This document shows, piece by piece, positions 1 to 6,944 of a DNA stretch of 9,307 nucleotides. The notes under the pieces were generated by a model. That model was not told the origin of the DNA and ran no database searches. It saw only the letters and a list, made by a program, of their open reading frames with translations. The stretch is from the NCBI GenBank assembly GCA_052033505.1, contig JBPOJN010000066.1:1-9307 (forward strand). Direction: 5' to 3'. Each line of letters starts with the position of its first letter. Within the stretch, counting starts at the first letter, position 1. Made by a program: the position numbers and the translations under genes. This DNA is from JBPOJN01 sp052033505 (GTDB lineage Bacteria > UBA10199 > JACPAL01 > GCA-016699445).

Positions 1-1
1 C

Positions 2-109
2 GAGAAGGAAAACAAACACCGCGCCTTAGACGACATCCAGGAATCAATCGCAGAACTGAAGATTTATTTAAGTTACGTGACGTCCCCGACCACTAAATCC
101 CCCTCATAA
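2..109 (+). CDS. 3' end of an unidentified protein (left-truncated)
   Basis: An open frame runs in from the left edge and ends at a TAA at 107-109. The 35 visible residues read as a charged helix (EKENKHRALDDIQESIAELK) followed by a short S/T/P-rich tail, which looks like the C-terminus of a soluble, perhaps coiled-coil protein. I chose this frame because its composition is protein-like; frame 1 gives an arginine-rich string ending at 92-94. Too little is visible to name a family. It lies upstream of and in the same direction as the 231-533 gene, 121 bases away. Confidence 0.45.
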   Translation, partial: EKENKHRALDDIQESIAELKIYLSYVTSPTTKSPS

Positions 110-230
110 ATGGCGCATAGCGTCACCATGGAGAAAAAAATCTCACATGAGATCAAAGTCTCCATTTTTCGATTGACCTCGTCTCAGAAAGGACTATTCA
201 CGGGAAAAATAGAGACGCATCGGAGGGCTT

Positions 231-533
231 ATGCCGGAAGAAAAACGCATAGATTCAAAAATAGATTCTTTTTGGAACGTCGTGCCGGTACGTGATTTTC
301 AGAATCTCTCGGCCATCCAGGAAAAAACAACGGGTGAGATCGTCGCGACGGTCAAAGACGAATTCGCGGAGGCCTTTGCGACGTTTCCGGAGCTGGTGAG
401 AGCAAGCCGCGATATTTTCGAAAAACTGAGCAACCAACACCCCACCTGGGGACCCAACAGCCCACTGGGACGTCTGGAACAAGCCCTGAAAAAACTGCCG
501 CCGATTTATTCCGGAAGGGTTAAACCCACCTAG
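231..533 (+). CDS. Hypothetical 100-residue soluble protein
   Basis: I do not recognise this family. The ATG at 231 follows a good ribosome binding site (GGAGGG, 222-227, spacer of 3 bases). The protein is small, without signal peptide or membrane segment, and has a mixed-charge, mostly helical look: an acidic/hydrophobic centre (VKDEFAEAFATFPELV, about residues 41-56) and a proline/glycine-rich C-terminal third (PTWGPNSPLG about 71-80, KKLPPIYSG about 87-95). It contains no cysteine, so a zinc site of the usual kind is unlikely. Its stop codon (TAG, 531-533) lies in a CTAG palindrome that also contains the stop of the converging VIT gene. The strong Shine-Dalgarno and protein-like composition make it likely to be real, although a 179-codon open frame on the other strand overlaps it. 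Confidence 0.65.
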   Translation: MPEEKRIDSKIDSFWNVVPVRDFQNLSAIQEKTTGEIVATVKDEFAEAFATFPELVRASRDIFEKLSNQHPTWGPNSPLGRLEQALKKLPPIYSGRVKPT

Positions 534-1579
534 GACAATTGCACGCCGAGTAAAGTCCCGACGAAGTACGTCGCCGCCCCCGCACAGCCACCCACAAAGA
601 GCATCCGAAAACCGCCCCAAAAAGCGTTCTTGCCCGTAAAAAGACTTAAAGTCGCACCCACCGCGAAAAGCGAACATGCCGTCACACCAATCGCCACGAA
701 AAGGGCCCGCGAGCCCGTCGAAAATAAAAAAGGCAAGAGCGGCAGCAACGCACCGAAGGAAAAAGAAAGGAACGAAGCAATCGCCGCTCCCCAAGGCGAA
801 CCCAAGTCTTCAGGGTTCAAGCCCAGCTCCTCGCGCGCCAAGGCATCCAAGGCCTTTTCGGGATCACTGATTAATTTCGTCGCCAGCGCGTGCGCGGTTT
901 CACGGGGAAGACCTTTCGCCTCGTAGATCAGGGCAAGCTCTTCCGCTTCTTCTTCCGGATAGAGCTTCAATTCCTCGCGCTCGAGACCGATTTGATATTC
1001 GAACATCTCTCTCTGGGATTTGACCGAAATGAACTCCCCCGCACCCATCGAAAACGCACCAGCGAGCAATCCCGCGATGCCGGAGAGCAGGATGATCTTC
1101 GGGTCGCCGCCCGAACCGGATACGCCGCCCGCGATACCTAAGATCAAGCTCGCATTGGAGACCAAACCGTCGTTGATCCCGAAGACGGCGGCACGCAAAT
1201 TTCCCCCGGTAGATACGGTTCGATGACGGCGGCCGATTTCGTCGACGTTCTTGGGCGTCGCATGGCCTTGCAGGAGCGACGTTGAATACACCGACATGCC
1301 GCGCACTTTCAGCGTGGCCAGGATGTTCTTGATGCGCCCCGGTCCCAGTAAGGTGACCAAGGCACCGACGATAACGACACGCGGACCGGGAAAATATTGA
1401 CTTGGAACCTTTTCGCCGGCGGCCCGCATTTTCTCGGCCCAAATCTCCGCTTGCTTCTCAGCCTCGAAGCTCAATTTCTGAAAAAGGTCTCCGCGCTGGT
1501 TGCCGCCTTCCTTCTTAGCGAGGATTTTATAAAGGAATGCGGATTGTTTTTCGGACGTCCAGCTTCTCAAAAAATTCAT
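530..1579 (-). CDS. VIT1/CCC1-family iron/manganese transporter with degenerate ferritin-like N-terminus
   Basis: 349 residues. The C-terminal two thirds match the VIT1/CCC1 transporter fold, which moves Fe2+ or Mn2+ across membranes. The hallmark first helix reads FGINDGLVSN (133-142). A second hydrophobic helix (about 161-182) leads into the acidic cytosolic metal-binding segment (about 188-225, with E200, E202, E203 and E209-E211), and two C-terminal hydrophobic blocks follow (about 263-312 and 321-347). Residues 1-120 resemble the ferritin/rubrerythrin-like domain fused to VIT in Ferritin_CCC1 proteins such as Agrobacterium MbfA. E10, Y17, E24, F33 and W47 fit that helix pair, but the expected ExxH reads A-E-K-Q (40-43). 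The third-helix glutamates are also missing, so iron oxidation by this domain is doubtful. The start is ATG at 1577-1579 with only a weak A/G-rich upstream stretch. It diverges from ettA by 37 bases and overlaps the 231-533 gene by 4 bases. Confidence 0.88.
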   Translation of the reverse strand: MNFLRSWTSEKQSAFLYKILAKKEGGNQRGDLFQKLSFEAEKQAEIWAEKMRAAGEKVPSQYFPGPRVVIVGALVTLLGPGRIKNILATLKVRGMSVYSTSLLQGHATPKNVDEIGRRHRTVSTGGNLRAAVFGINDGLVSNASLILGIAGGVSGSGGDPKIILLSGIAGLLAGAFSMGAGEFISVKSQREMFEYQIGLEREELKLYPEEEAEELALIYEAKGLPRETAHALATKLISDPEKALDALAREELGLNPEDLGSPWGAAIASFLSFSFGALLPLLPFLFSTGSRALFVAIGVTACSLFAVGATLSLFTGKNAFWGGFRMLFVGGCAGAATYFVGTLLGVQLS

Positions 1580-1616
1580 TGTTCAGCTTTCTTAGCAGAG
1601 GTAGTGCTCCACCGCC

Positions 1617-3317
1617 ATGGCAAATCCAACCACGAACGAACCCCATAAAATCATTTTTTCGATGTCCCGCGTCGGCCGCGTCCATCCGCCGAAGAAGGAA
1701 GTGTTGAAAAACATTTCCTTGTCCTTTTTCTACGGCGCGAAGATCGGCGTGTTGGGACTAAACGGCTCCGGAAAGAGCAGCCTGCTGCGCATCATCGCGG
1801 GCGAGGACCGCGATCACACCGGCGAAGTGCATTTTTCGAAGGATTACTCCATCGGCTTACTCGAACAGGAGCCCCGCCTCGATCCGAACAAAACCGTCAA
1901 AGAATGCGTCTCCGAAGGCGTCCAGCCCGTCGTCGATCTCTTGAAAGAATTCGACGAGATCAATAACAGTTTCGCAAATCCCATGTCCGACGACGAGATG
2001 GCGAAGCTCCTGGAGCGACAGGCCTCCGTCCAAGAAAAACTCGACCAGAACAACGCCTGGGAACTCGACAACCGCCTCGAACTCGCGATGGAAGCCCTCC
2101 GCTGCCCTCCGAGCGATCAGAAAGTCGAAAAACTCTCCGGCGGTGAAAAGCGCCGTGTAGCTTTATGCCGCCTGCTTCTCAAAGAACCCGACATCTTGCT
2201 CTTGGACGAACCGACCAACCATCTCGACGCCGAATCCGTCTTCTGGCTCGAGCGCCATTTGCAGCAATACAAAGGCACGGTCATCGCGGTCACCCACGAT
2301 CGTTATTTCTTGGACAACGTCGCCGGATGGATCCTCGAACTCGACCGCGGCCACGGCATCCCGTGGAAGGGAAATTATTCGTCTTGGTTGGCTCAAAAAG
2401 ACGAACGCATGCGCCTCGAGGAAAAAGCCGACCAGAAACGGGTCAAAACTTTAGAGCGCGAACTCGAATGGGTGCGCCAGTCCCCCTCCGCGCGCCGCGC
2501 GAAGAGCAAGGCCCGCGTCTCGAATTACGAGACGTTGATGAACCAGGCTAACGAACAGCGCGAAAACGACCTCGAAATCTACATCCCGCCCGGGCCGCGT
2601 TTGGGTGAAGTGGTCGTGGAAGCCAAAAACATCTCGAAGGCCTTCGGGGAAAACCTGCTCTTCGAAAATTTAAGCTTCGCGCTCCCGCGCGGCGGCATCG
2701 TCGGCGTGATCGGCCCCAACGGCGCCGGTAAATCGACGTTGTTTAAGATGATTATGGGCCTGGAAAAACCCGACTCGGGCACGTTCAAGGTCGGCGAGAC
2801 CGTAAAACTCGGATACGTCGACCAAAATAGATTTTCTCCGGAAGACACGCGTAACGTTTGGGAAGTCCTCTCCGGCGGCCTGGACTTAATCAAGCTCGGC
2901 ACGAAAGAAGTAAATTCCCGCGCCTACGTCGCCCGCTTTAATTTCTCCGGCACGGACCAACAGAAACCCATCAACATCCTCTCCGGCGGCGAACGCAATC
3001 GCGTACACCTGGCGCTGACGTTGAAAGACGCCGGTAACGTCCTGCTCTTAGACGAGCCGACCAATGACTTGGACGTCAATACATTACGTGCCCTGGAAAT
3101 CGCGCTCGAAAATTTCGGCGGCTGCGCGGTCGTCATCTCCCACGATCGTTGGTTCCTGGACCGCATCGCGACGCACATGCTCGCCTTCGAAGGCGACAGC
3201 CGCGTGGTGTGGTACGACGGAAATTTCTCGGAATACGAAGAGGACAAGCGCCGGCGCTTAGGCCCGGAGGCGGACAAAGTTTCGAGGATCCACTACAAGA
3301 AACTCAAGCGGGATTGA
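1617..3317 (+). CDS. ettA: Energy-dependent translational throttle protein EttA (ABC-F ATPase)
   Basis: 566 residues, close to the E. coli protein (555) and collinear with it. EttA binds the ribosomal E site and gates entry into elongation according to the ATP/ADP state. NBD1 has Walker A GLNGSGKS (47-54), signature LSGGEK (173-178), Walker B with catalytic E198 (LLLDEPTNHLD) and H-loop H227. The arm subdomain lies around 95-145. The inter-domain linker that contacts P-site tRNA (about 262-325) keeps ELEWVRQSP and the basic RRAKSKAR run. NBD2 has Walker A GPNGAGKST (366-374), signature LSGGER (455-460), E479 in LLLDEPTNDLD and H509. Both ATP sites look intact. The ATG at 1617 gives nine residues more than E. 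coli before the first strand. An internal ATG (1662) would cut that strand, so 1617 is preferred, although its Shine-Dalgarno (AGAGG, 1597-1601) is 15 bases away. It has no partner gene on its strand and no clear terminator. Confidence 0.97.
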   Translation: MANPTTNEPHKIIFSMSRVGRVHPPKKEVLKNISLSFFYGAKIGVLGLNGSGKSSLLRIIAGEDRDHTGEVHFSKDYSIGLLEQEPRLDPNKTVKECVSEGVQPVVDLLKEFDEINNSFANPMSDDEMAKLLERQASVQEKLDQNNAWELDNRLELAMEALRCPPSDQKVEKLSGGEKRRVALCRLLLKEPDILLLDEPTNHLDAESVFWLERHLQQYKGTVIAVTHDRYFLDNVAGWILELDRGHGIPWKGNYSSWLAQKDERMRLEEKADQKRVKTLERELEWVRQSPSARRAKSKARVSNYETLMNQANEQRENDLEIYIPPGPRLGEVVVEAKNISKAFGENLLFENLSFALPRGGIVGVIGPNGAGKSTLFKMIMGLEKPDSGTFKVGETVKLGYVDQNRFSPEDTRNVWEVLSGGLDLIKLGTKEVNSRAYVARFNFSGTDQQKPINILSGGERNRVHLALTLKDAGNVLLLDEPTNDLDVNTLRALEIALENFGGCAVVISHDRWFLDRIATHMLAFEGDSRVVWYDGNFSEYEEDKRRRLGPEADKVSRIHYKKLKRD

Positions 3318-3327
3318 TACTTCACGC

Positions 3328-4452
3328 CTACGAAGGATATGTCCGTCCTCCAAAGACCTCTTTTTTTAACGTGTCATAGACTTCCCGATAGACCCTTCCC
3401 AGGTTTCGGGTTTCAGCATTGGCTTGAAGCTTCTGAATGTGGGTGCGCAGGCTTTGACCGTCAACGATGTAATTAAAAACGGTCATATCCAGAAAATCCC
3501 TCGGCAGATCGTGTTCGTATTTATCGCGATGCTCCCTCTTCTCTTCCGCACGGGATTTATTATGGCCGCTGATCATTTCATAATTTCCCTCGTACGCGTG
3601 GCCTTCGAGAATTTTACCGGCGCTCATGAGAGAGTGGTTTTGGGCGCGATAATCGCTCGAGACGTCACGTAAAACGCGATAGAGACAATGGCGGATCACG
3701 TTCAAGCGCGAACGGATATCCGAGAGATCTTCGAGCAAAACCGTGTCTAAGTGAATCGTCCGGGACTGCTGTGGATAGGGTCCAGAGGTCAACCAAACAT
3801 CGCGCGTGTATTTTTGGAAAATAATATCGGGAAAAATATCTAGAACGGCCCGTAAATATTCCGCGAGTTCCGGCTTCACCGTCGTACCTGGCGCGATAGA
3901 GATCTTGATCCCGCGATCTTCACCGTAGTGCCTAAGACTCTCCAGGGAATGAGGCTGTCCCGGAAGGGAAATCCTCGATTCTTTCCGCCATCGCTCATAA
4001 GCGTCGAAGAGATCTTGTTCCACCTTGACCTGCCGGTCATGGAAGTGAATCGAAGGTCCTTCCACGCCTCTGACGATGGTATAACCAGATCCGACGAGAA
4101 CATCGTTGCCTTTCAACCATTTCCCAATGTCCCAGCTTAAGAAGCCTATCTGCCTTAAATAAGATCCCCTTCCGAATTCTCGAATATCTTTCTCAAAAAT
4201 CTCATGGGCTGTCATCGCCGTCGCGGAGATACCTGTGGAAGAGGAAACGGCCTCTTCGCGATAAGGACCGCCTCTTGGCAGAGCTGGATTTTGAGGCTCT
4301 ATGAGGCGAGACAACTCTTGATGAGGTCCCGGGCCTGCCTTGAAAACCGTCGATCCTTCGGACGAAGAGGGAGGGGAAGAAAGTTCCGGAGCTTGGGGTT
4401 GATTTCTAAAAAAAATATTTCTAAAAAAATTTCCGATACCCTTTAAAGCCAC
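3328..4452 (-). CDS. Hypothetical protein, possible inactive gluzincin (lethal-factor-like) pseudo-peptidase
   Basis: 374 residues, family not recognised with certainty. The first 75 residues are low complexity (S, P, E-rich) after a basic amphipathic N-terminus (GIGNFFRNIFFRN). There is no signal peptide or membrane helix. Residues 195-335 follow the layout of a zinc-metallopeptidase of the anthrax lethal factor-like kind: a helix with VLDIFPDIIFQ, a strand DVWLTSG, a strand RTIHLDT, then a helix where HExxH would sit, here H255-C-L-Y-R259. Further on, Y312 and D319 fall where lethal factor has its catalytic Tyr and third zinc ligand Glu, followed by a Y..DG segment (Y328, D331-G332). With two of the three catalytic-helix residues replaced, the protein would be inactive. 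This reading is by eye and uncertain. The start is GTG at 4450-4452, set by a strong Shine-Dalgarno. The gene looks more AT-rich than its neighbours, especially at its 5' end. It converges on ettA with a 10-base gap. Confidence 0.7.
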   Translation of the reverse strand: MALKGIGNFFRNIFFRNQPQAPELSSPPSSSEGSTVFKAGPGPHQELSRLIEPQNPALPRGGPYREEAVSSSTGISATAMTAHEIFEKDIREFGRGSYLRQIGFLSWDIGKWLKGNDVLVGSGYTIVRGVEGPSIHFHDRQVKVEQDLFDAYERWRKESRISLPGQPHSLESLRHYGEDRGIKISIAPGTTVKPELAEYLRAVLDIFPDIIFQKYTRDVWLTSGPYPQQSRTIHLDTVLLEDLSDIRSRLNVIRHCLYRVLRDVSSDYRAQNHSLMSAGKILEGHAYEGNYEMISGHNKSRAEEKREHRDKYEHDLPRDFLDMTVFNYIVDGQSLRTHIQKLQANAETRNLGRVYREVYDTLKKEVFGGRTYPS

Positions 4453-4456
4453 AAAA

Positions 4457-4463
4457 CCTCCCT
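4457..4463 (-). promoter_or_regulatory. Ribosome binding site fixing a GTG start
   Basis: Read on the - strand this is AGGGAGG, four bases before the GTG at 4452-4450. It is among the best Shine-Dalgarno sequences in the window and is the reason for accepting a GTG start for the 3328-4452 gene. Confidence 0.75.
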
Positions 4464-4553
4464 AAAGAAGTCCCTCATCTTGATCCTTACGTTATCGATC
4501 TCTCGAGCCTTTTGTTGCCCAAATTAACGAAGGACGATACTTCCAAAAACGAA

Positions 4554-4802
4554 ATGAAATGGTGGCTCTACATCCTCCGCTGTCGGGACGGGTCTTTTTA
4601 CACAGGCATCGCGATCGATCCGAAAGAGAGATTGAAGCAACATAACAGCGGCAAAGGAGCGCGCTACACGCGCGGACGCGGGCCTTCGCGGATCGTTTAT
4701 CGTGAAGAATGCGGAAATCGGTCGAAGGCCTTGAAACGAGAATGCGCGGTGAAGAAACTGTCGCGCGACGAAAAGAAAAAACTGATCCGTAAAAAAACTT
4801 AA
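4554..4802 (+). CDS. GIY-YIG nuclease superfamily protein, UPF0213 (YhbQ-like)
   Basis: 82 residues, a stand-alone GIY-YIG domain. WWLYILRC (3-10) is the first motif strand and FYTGIA (15-20) the second, with the Y6...Y16-T-G spacing of the family. R26 in the ERLKQHNSGKGARYTRG block (25-41) and E63 in ALKRECAVKKL match the conserved Arg and metal-binding Glu, so the catalytic set appears intact. The family is widespread and E. coli YhbQ belongs to it; reported activity is DNA-nicking or structure-specific cleavage, but the cellular role is unsettled. A TTG at 4512 would add 14 residues; I prefer the ATG at 4554 because the family starts directly before the first strand. No convincing Shine-Dalgarno precedes either start. 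The TAA (4800-4802) overlaps the converging zinc-ribbon gene by four bases (TTAA). Confidence 0.9.
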   Translation: MKWWLYILRCRDGSFYTGIAIDPKERLKQHNSGKGARYTRGRGPSRIVYREECGNRSKALKRECAVKKLSRDEKKKLIRKKT

Positions 4803-4818
4803 CCCACGCCGACGGGTC
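4791..4818 (-). terminator. Putative intrinsic terminator of the ABC-F / zinc-ribbon transcript
   Basis: On the - strand RNA a stem forms between 4818-4812 and 4807-4801 with a CGGC loop. Its core is ACCC pairing with GGGT, extended by G-U pairs that exist only in the - strand RNA. Three bases later comes a run of seven U (4797-4791). The stem contains the last codons of the zinc-ribbon gene and part of its stop, and the U run lies inside the converging GIY-YIG gene. It is therefore a one-directional terminator embedded in coding sequence. The stem is short and G-U-rich, so confidence is moderate. Confidence 0.42.
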
Positions 4819-5047
4819 CGGTGTCGGGACAGCGCGGCTTGCAAATCCAGCGGCCCTTCCTCATCTCGCCTTCCTGAGGGGAAATGAAAGTGCCGCAGAG
4901 ACCGCAGGCGACCATTTCATGGGCTTCGGGATTTTTCACCATGCGGTCGGGGCCGGGCTTGTTGGGACCGAACAGTCCGCCGAAGACGCGGTTCATCAAA
5001 CGAAACACGACGAAGAAAACCAGGCTTAAGAGTAAGAGGCGCAGCAT
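4799..5047 (-). CDS. Small membrane-anchored zinc-ribbon protein (PP0621-like)
   Basis: 82 residues. The N-terminus (LRLLLLSLVFFVVFRL, 2-17) is one hydrophobic anchor followed by positive residues. A G/P-rich linker (23-34) leads to a C-terminal treble-cysteine-type ribbon with C48-x2-C51 and C69-x3-C73, which likely binds one zinc. The layout matches small bacterial proteins annotated as PP0621 family (an N-terminal helix plus a MVxCxxC...CxxxC knuckle), whose function is unknown. By orientation the ribbon would face the cytoplasm or periplasm; the sequence does not decide which. The ATG at 5045-5047 lies 15 bases after the stop of the upstream ABC-F gene, with GGGAG (5058-5062 read on -) as Shine-Dalgarno at a 10-base spacing, so the two are very likely cotranscribed. 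Its stop overlaps the GIY-YIG gene stop within TTAA. Confidence 0.8.
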   Translation of the reverse strand: MLRLLLLSLVFFVVFRLMNRVFGGLFGPNKPGPDRMVKNPEAHEMVACGLCGTFISPQEGEMRKGRWICKPRCPDTGPVGVG

Positions 5048-5062
5048 AGGAAGGATACTCCC

Positions 5063-6940
5063 CTAGTCCGCCATCTGACTCAAGAGTTCTTCGTATTTGC
5101 GGTTATGTTGATCGTAATCGCGTTGCAGCGGCTCCAAACGGCCGAACAGCGTCTCGATCTCTTCCTGACACTCCTTCACGTGATAGGAGACCTTGAAAAT
5201 ATCGTCGACCTTACCCTCGCGCGAGGCGGCTTCGAGTTTTTGGTTCGCCTCCGCCACTTCTTTTTCCAGACGTCCGATCTCGGACTCCAAGTGGTCGATC
5301 TGTTTTTTCAAAGGCGTCAGGGTCTTGGATTTTTCCGCGATCACGTCGGCCCTTTGTTTGCGCAGGTCTTTTTTATTCGCGCCTTCTTTAGAAACGGAAG
5401 CCGAGGGTTTTTCGATTTTCTCTTCTTTCTTCTTTTTATCTTTCTTAGGCCCGCCTTCGTCTTCCCAGCCGACTCTCTCCAAAAAGTCCTCGTAGTTCCC
5501 GTCGAAGACGGTCGCCGTGCCGCCCTGGAAAATGATCAACTTCGTCGCGATCTCCCGCAAGATCATTTCGCTATGGGTCACGATGATGACCGCGCCTTCG
5601 AACGTCTCGATCGCGTCGAGCAAGGCCTCGATCGAGGGCATGTCCAAGTGGTTCGTGGGTTCGTCCAAAAATAAAAGATTGGCCGGCTGCGCGAGGATCT
5701 TGCCCAACATCACGCGGCTCTTCTCGCCGCCGGAGAGAACTTTGACTTTCTTTTCCGCCAAGTCCCCCGAAAACATCATGAGTCCGCAAAGACTGCGCAC
5801 GGCCGTGCGCCCGAGCGTGGGATTCGCGCGGTCGATTTCGTCTTCGACGGTGTTTTTAGGATCCAAGCGGTCGATGTTCGTCTGTCCGAAATAGCCCAAG
5901 CGCACGTTCGGGTGCGTCCTGATGTCGCCCTTCTGCGCCTTCAGGTCGCCGGAGAGCACGTTTAGAAAAGTCGATTTGCCGCGGCCGTTCTTCCCGATGA
6001 TCGCGACGCAATCGCCGGCCTGGACGTTCAAATGCACGTTCTGGAACAATGGGGAGGCGGGATCGTAGCCGAAGGTCAGATCCTTGATCTCCATGACCGT
6101 CTTCGCCTCGAACGGCGCGTAGTGAAATTTAAAATCCAACTCCTCTATATGGGCGAGCCGTGCCTTCGACGGCATCTTATCCAACATCTTGATGCGCGAC
6201 TGGACCGCGGCGGCTTTCGTCGCCTGCGCGCGGAAACGGTCGACGAAGGCCTGGATTTCCTTGCGGCGTTTTTCTTCGTTCACGCGCGTCTTTTCGTGGA
6301 TCTCTTCTTCCTGCGCGATCTGTTCGTAAAGTTTAGCCGTGGGACCCGGCACTTTGCGCAACTTGCCACGGTGGATGGCGGCCGTGTGCGTGCTCACGCT
6401 GTCCATGAATTCACGGTCGTGCGAGATAAGGATGATTTCTCCGGGCCATTGCCTCAAAAATTTCGTGATCCAGCGGATGGATACGATGTCGAGATAGTTC
6501 GTCGGTTCGTCGAGCAAGAGCAGGTTCGGATGCGAGACCAAGACCTTCGCCAAATTCAAGCGCACCTGGAATCCGCCTGAGAACGACTGCGGCGTTTTGT
6601 AGAGGTCTTCGTAACTGAATCCCAGGCCGAACAGGATCGCTTCGACCTTGTACTGATCGTGTTCTTCACCGGGAGGCAACCCCAGACATCCTTCTTCGAC
6701 AACGGTGGGCTGCGTGAAATGAAGATGCTGCGCCAAGTGGCCGATGCGGTAGCCCCGCGGCAACGTGATCGCGCCTTCGTCGGGCGACTCTTCGCCCAGG
6801 ATCATGCGGAACAACGTCGACTTGCCGTGGCCGTTGCGGCCGACCAGTCCCAACCTTTCTCCCGGCGTCATCTGCAGGGAAATGCCGTCGAAGAGGACTT
6901 GGGAACCGAAGTGCTTGGATAGGTTTTGAATCGAGATCAT
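5063..6940 (-). CDS. ABC-F family ATPase, Uup/YheS-like, with C-terminal coiled coil
   Basis: 625 residues with two ABC domains and no membrane part, so a soluble ribosome-acting ABC-F protein rather than a transporter. NBD1 has Walker A GRNGHGKST (34-42), signature FSGGFQ (120-125), LLLDEPTNYLD with catalytic E145, and H174. The helical linker is at about 205-270 (FRAQATKAAAVQSRIKMLDKM). NBD2 has Walker A GKNGRGKST (316-324), signature LSGGEK (402-407), LLFLDEPTNHLD with E427, and H456. The charged residue before GKST in both Walker A motifs, and THSEM in place of the usual SHDR in NBD2, look like traits of one ABC-F subgroup rather than damage. After a lysine-rich tether (498-526) comes a heptad-rich coiled coil (about 535-622), as in the C-terminal domain of Uup. 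Such proteins help resolve stalled or mis-assembled ribosomes; the exact substrate here is unknown. The ATG at 6938-6940 sits just behind the cold-shock gene's terminator hairpin. Confidence 0.95.
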   Translation of the reverse strand: MISIQNLSKHFGSQVLFDGISLQMTPGERLGLVGRNGHGKSTLFRMILGEESPDEGAITLPRGYRIGHLAQHLHFTQPTVVEEGCLGLPPGEEHDQYKVEAILFGLGFSYEDLYKTPQSFSGGFQVRLNLAKVLVSHPNLLLLDEPTNYLDIVSIRWITKFLRQWPGEIILISHDREFMDSVSTHTAAIHRGKLRKVPGPTAKLYEQIAQEEEIHEKTRVNEEKRRKEIQAFVDRFRAQATKAAAVQSRIKMLDKMPSKARLAHIEELDFKFHYAPFEAKTVMEIKDLTFGYDPASPLFQNVHLNVQAGDCVAIIGKNGRGKSTFLNVLSGDLKAQKGDIRTHPNVRLGYFGQTNIDRLDPKNTVEDEIDRANPTLGRTAVRSLCGLMMFSGDLAEKKVKVLSGGEKSRVMLGKILAQPANLLFLDEPTNHLDMPSIEALLDAIETFEGAVIIVTHSEMILREIATKLIIFQGGTATVFDGNYEDFLERVGWEDEGGPKKDKKKKEEKIEKPSASVSKEGANKKDLRKQRADVIAEKSKTLTPLKKQIDHLESEIGRLEKEVAEANQKLEAASREGKVDDIFKVSYHVKECQEEIETLFGRLEPLQRDYDQHNRKYEELLSQMAD

Positions 6941-6944
6941 AATG

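Noticed and set aside
173..200. TTGACC followed 16 bases later by TATTCA as a promoter for the 231-533 gene
   Set aside because: The -10 match is poor; one good -35-like hexamer is expected by chance in this spacer.
110..295. A 61-codon + frame starting directly at the ATG after the partial gene's TAA
   Set aside because: It is rich in Arg/Lys with no protein-like pattern, overlaps the better-supported 231-533 gene in another frame, and has no ribosome binding site.
513..530. GGGTTTAACCC inverted repeat at the end of the VIT gene
   Set aside because: Very short stem and no T run after it on either strand, so not a credible intrinsic terminator.
255..794. A 179-codon - strand frame overlapping the hypothetical gene and the VIT gene
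   Set aside because: It lies in a different frame of the well-supported VIT gene, is Cys/Arg/Phe-rich, and looks like a shadow frame.
900..1442. A 180-codon - strand frame inside the VIT gene
   Set aside because: Arg-rich shadow of the VIT coding sequence with no recognisable motif.
3333..3367. Possible ettA terminator: AGGA...TCCT stem and a run of seven T
   Set aside because: The stem is only four pairs with an eight-base loop, and the T run starts more than ten bases after it. The T run is explained by lysine codons of the opposite gene.
5555..5580. THSEM replacing SHDR in the second H-loop region of the ABC-F gene as a sign of inactivation
   Set aside because: The switch histidine (H456), Walker A, Walker B glutamate and signature are all intact; it is more likely a subgroup trait.
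5105..5674. Long + strand frames opposite the second ABC-F gene (also 6032-6580)
   Set aside because: They mirror the ABC-F codons (antisense of DEPTN and similar motifs) and lack ribosome binding sites; codon-structure shadows.
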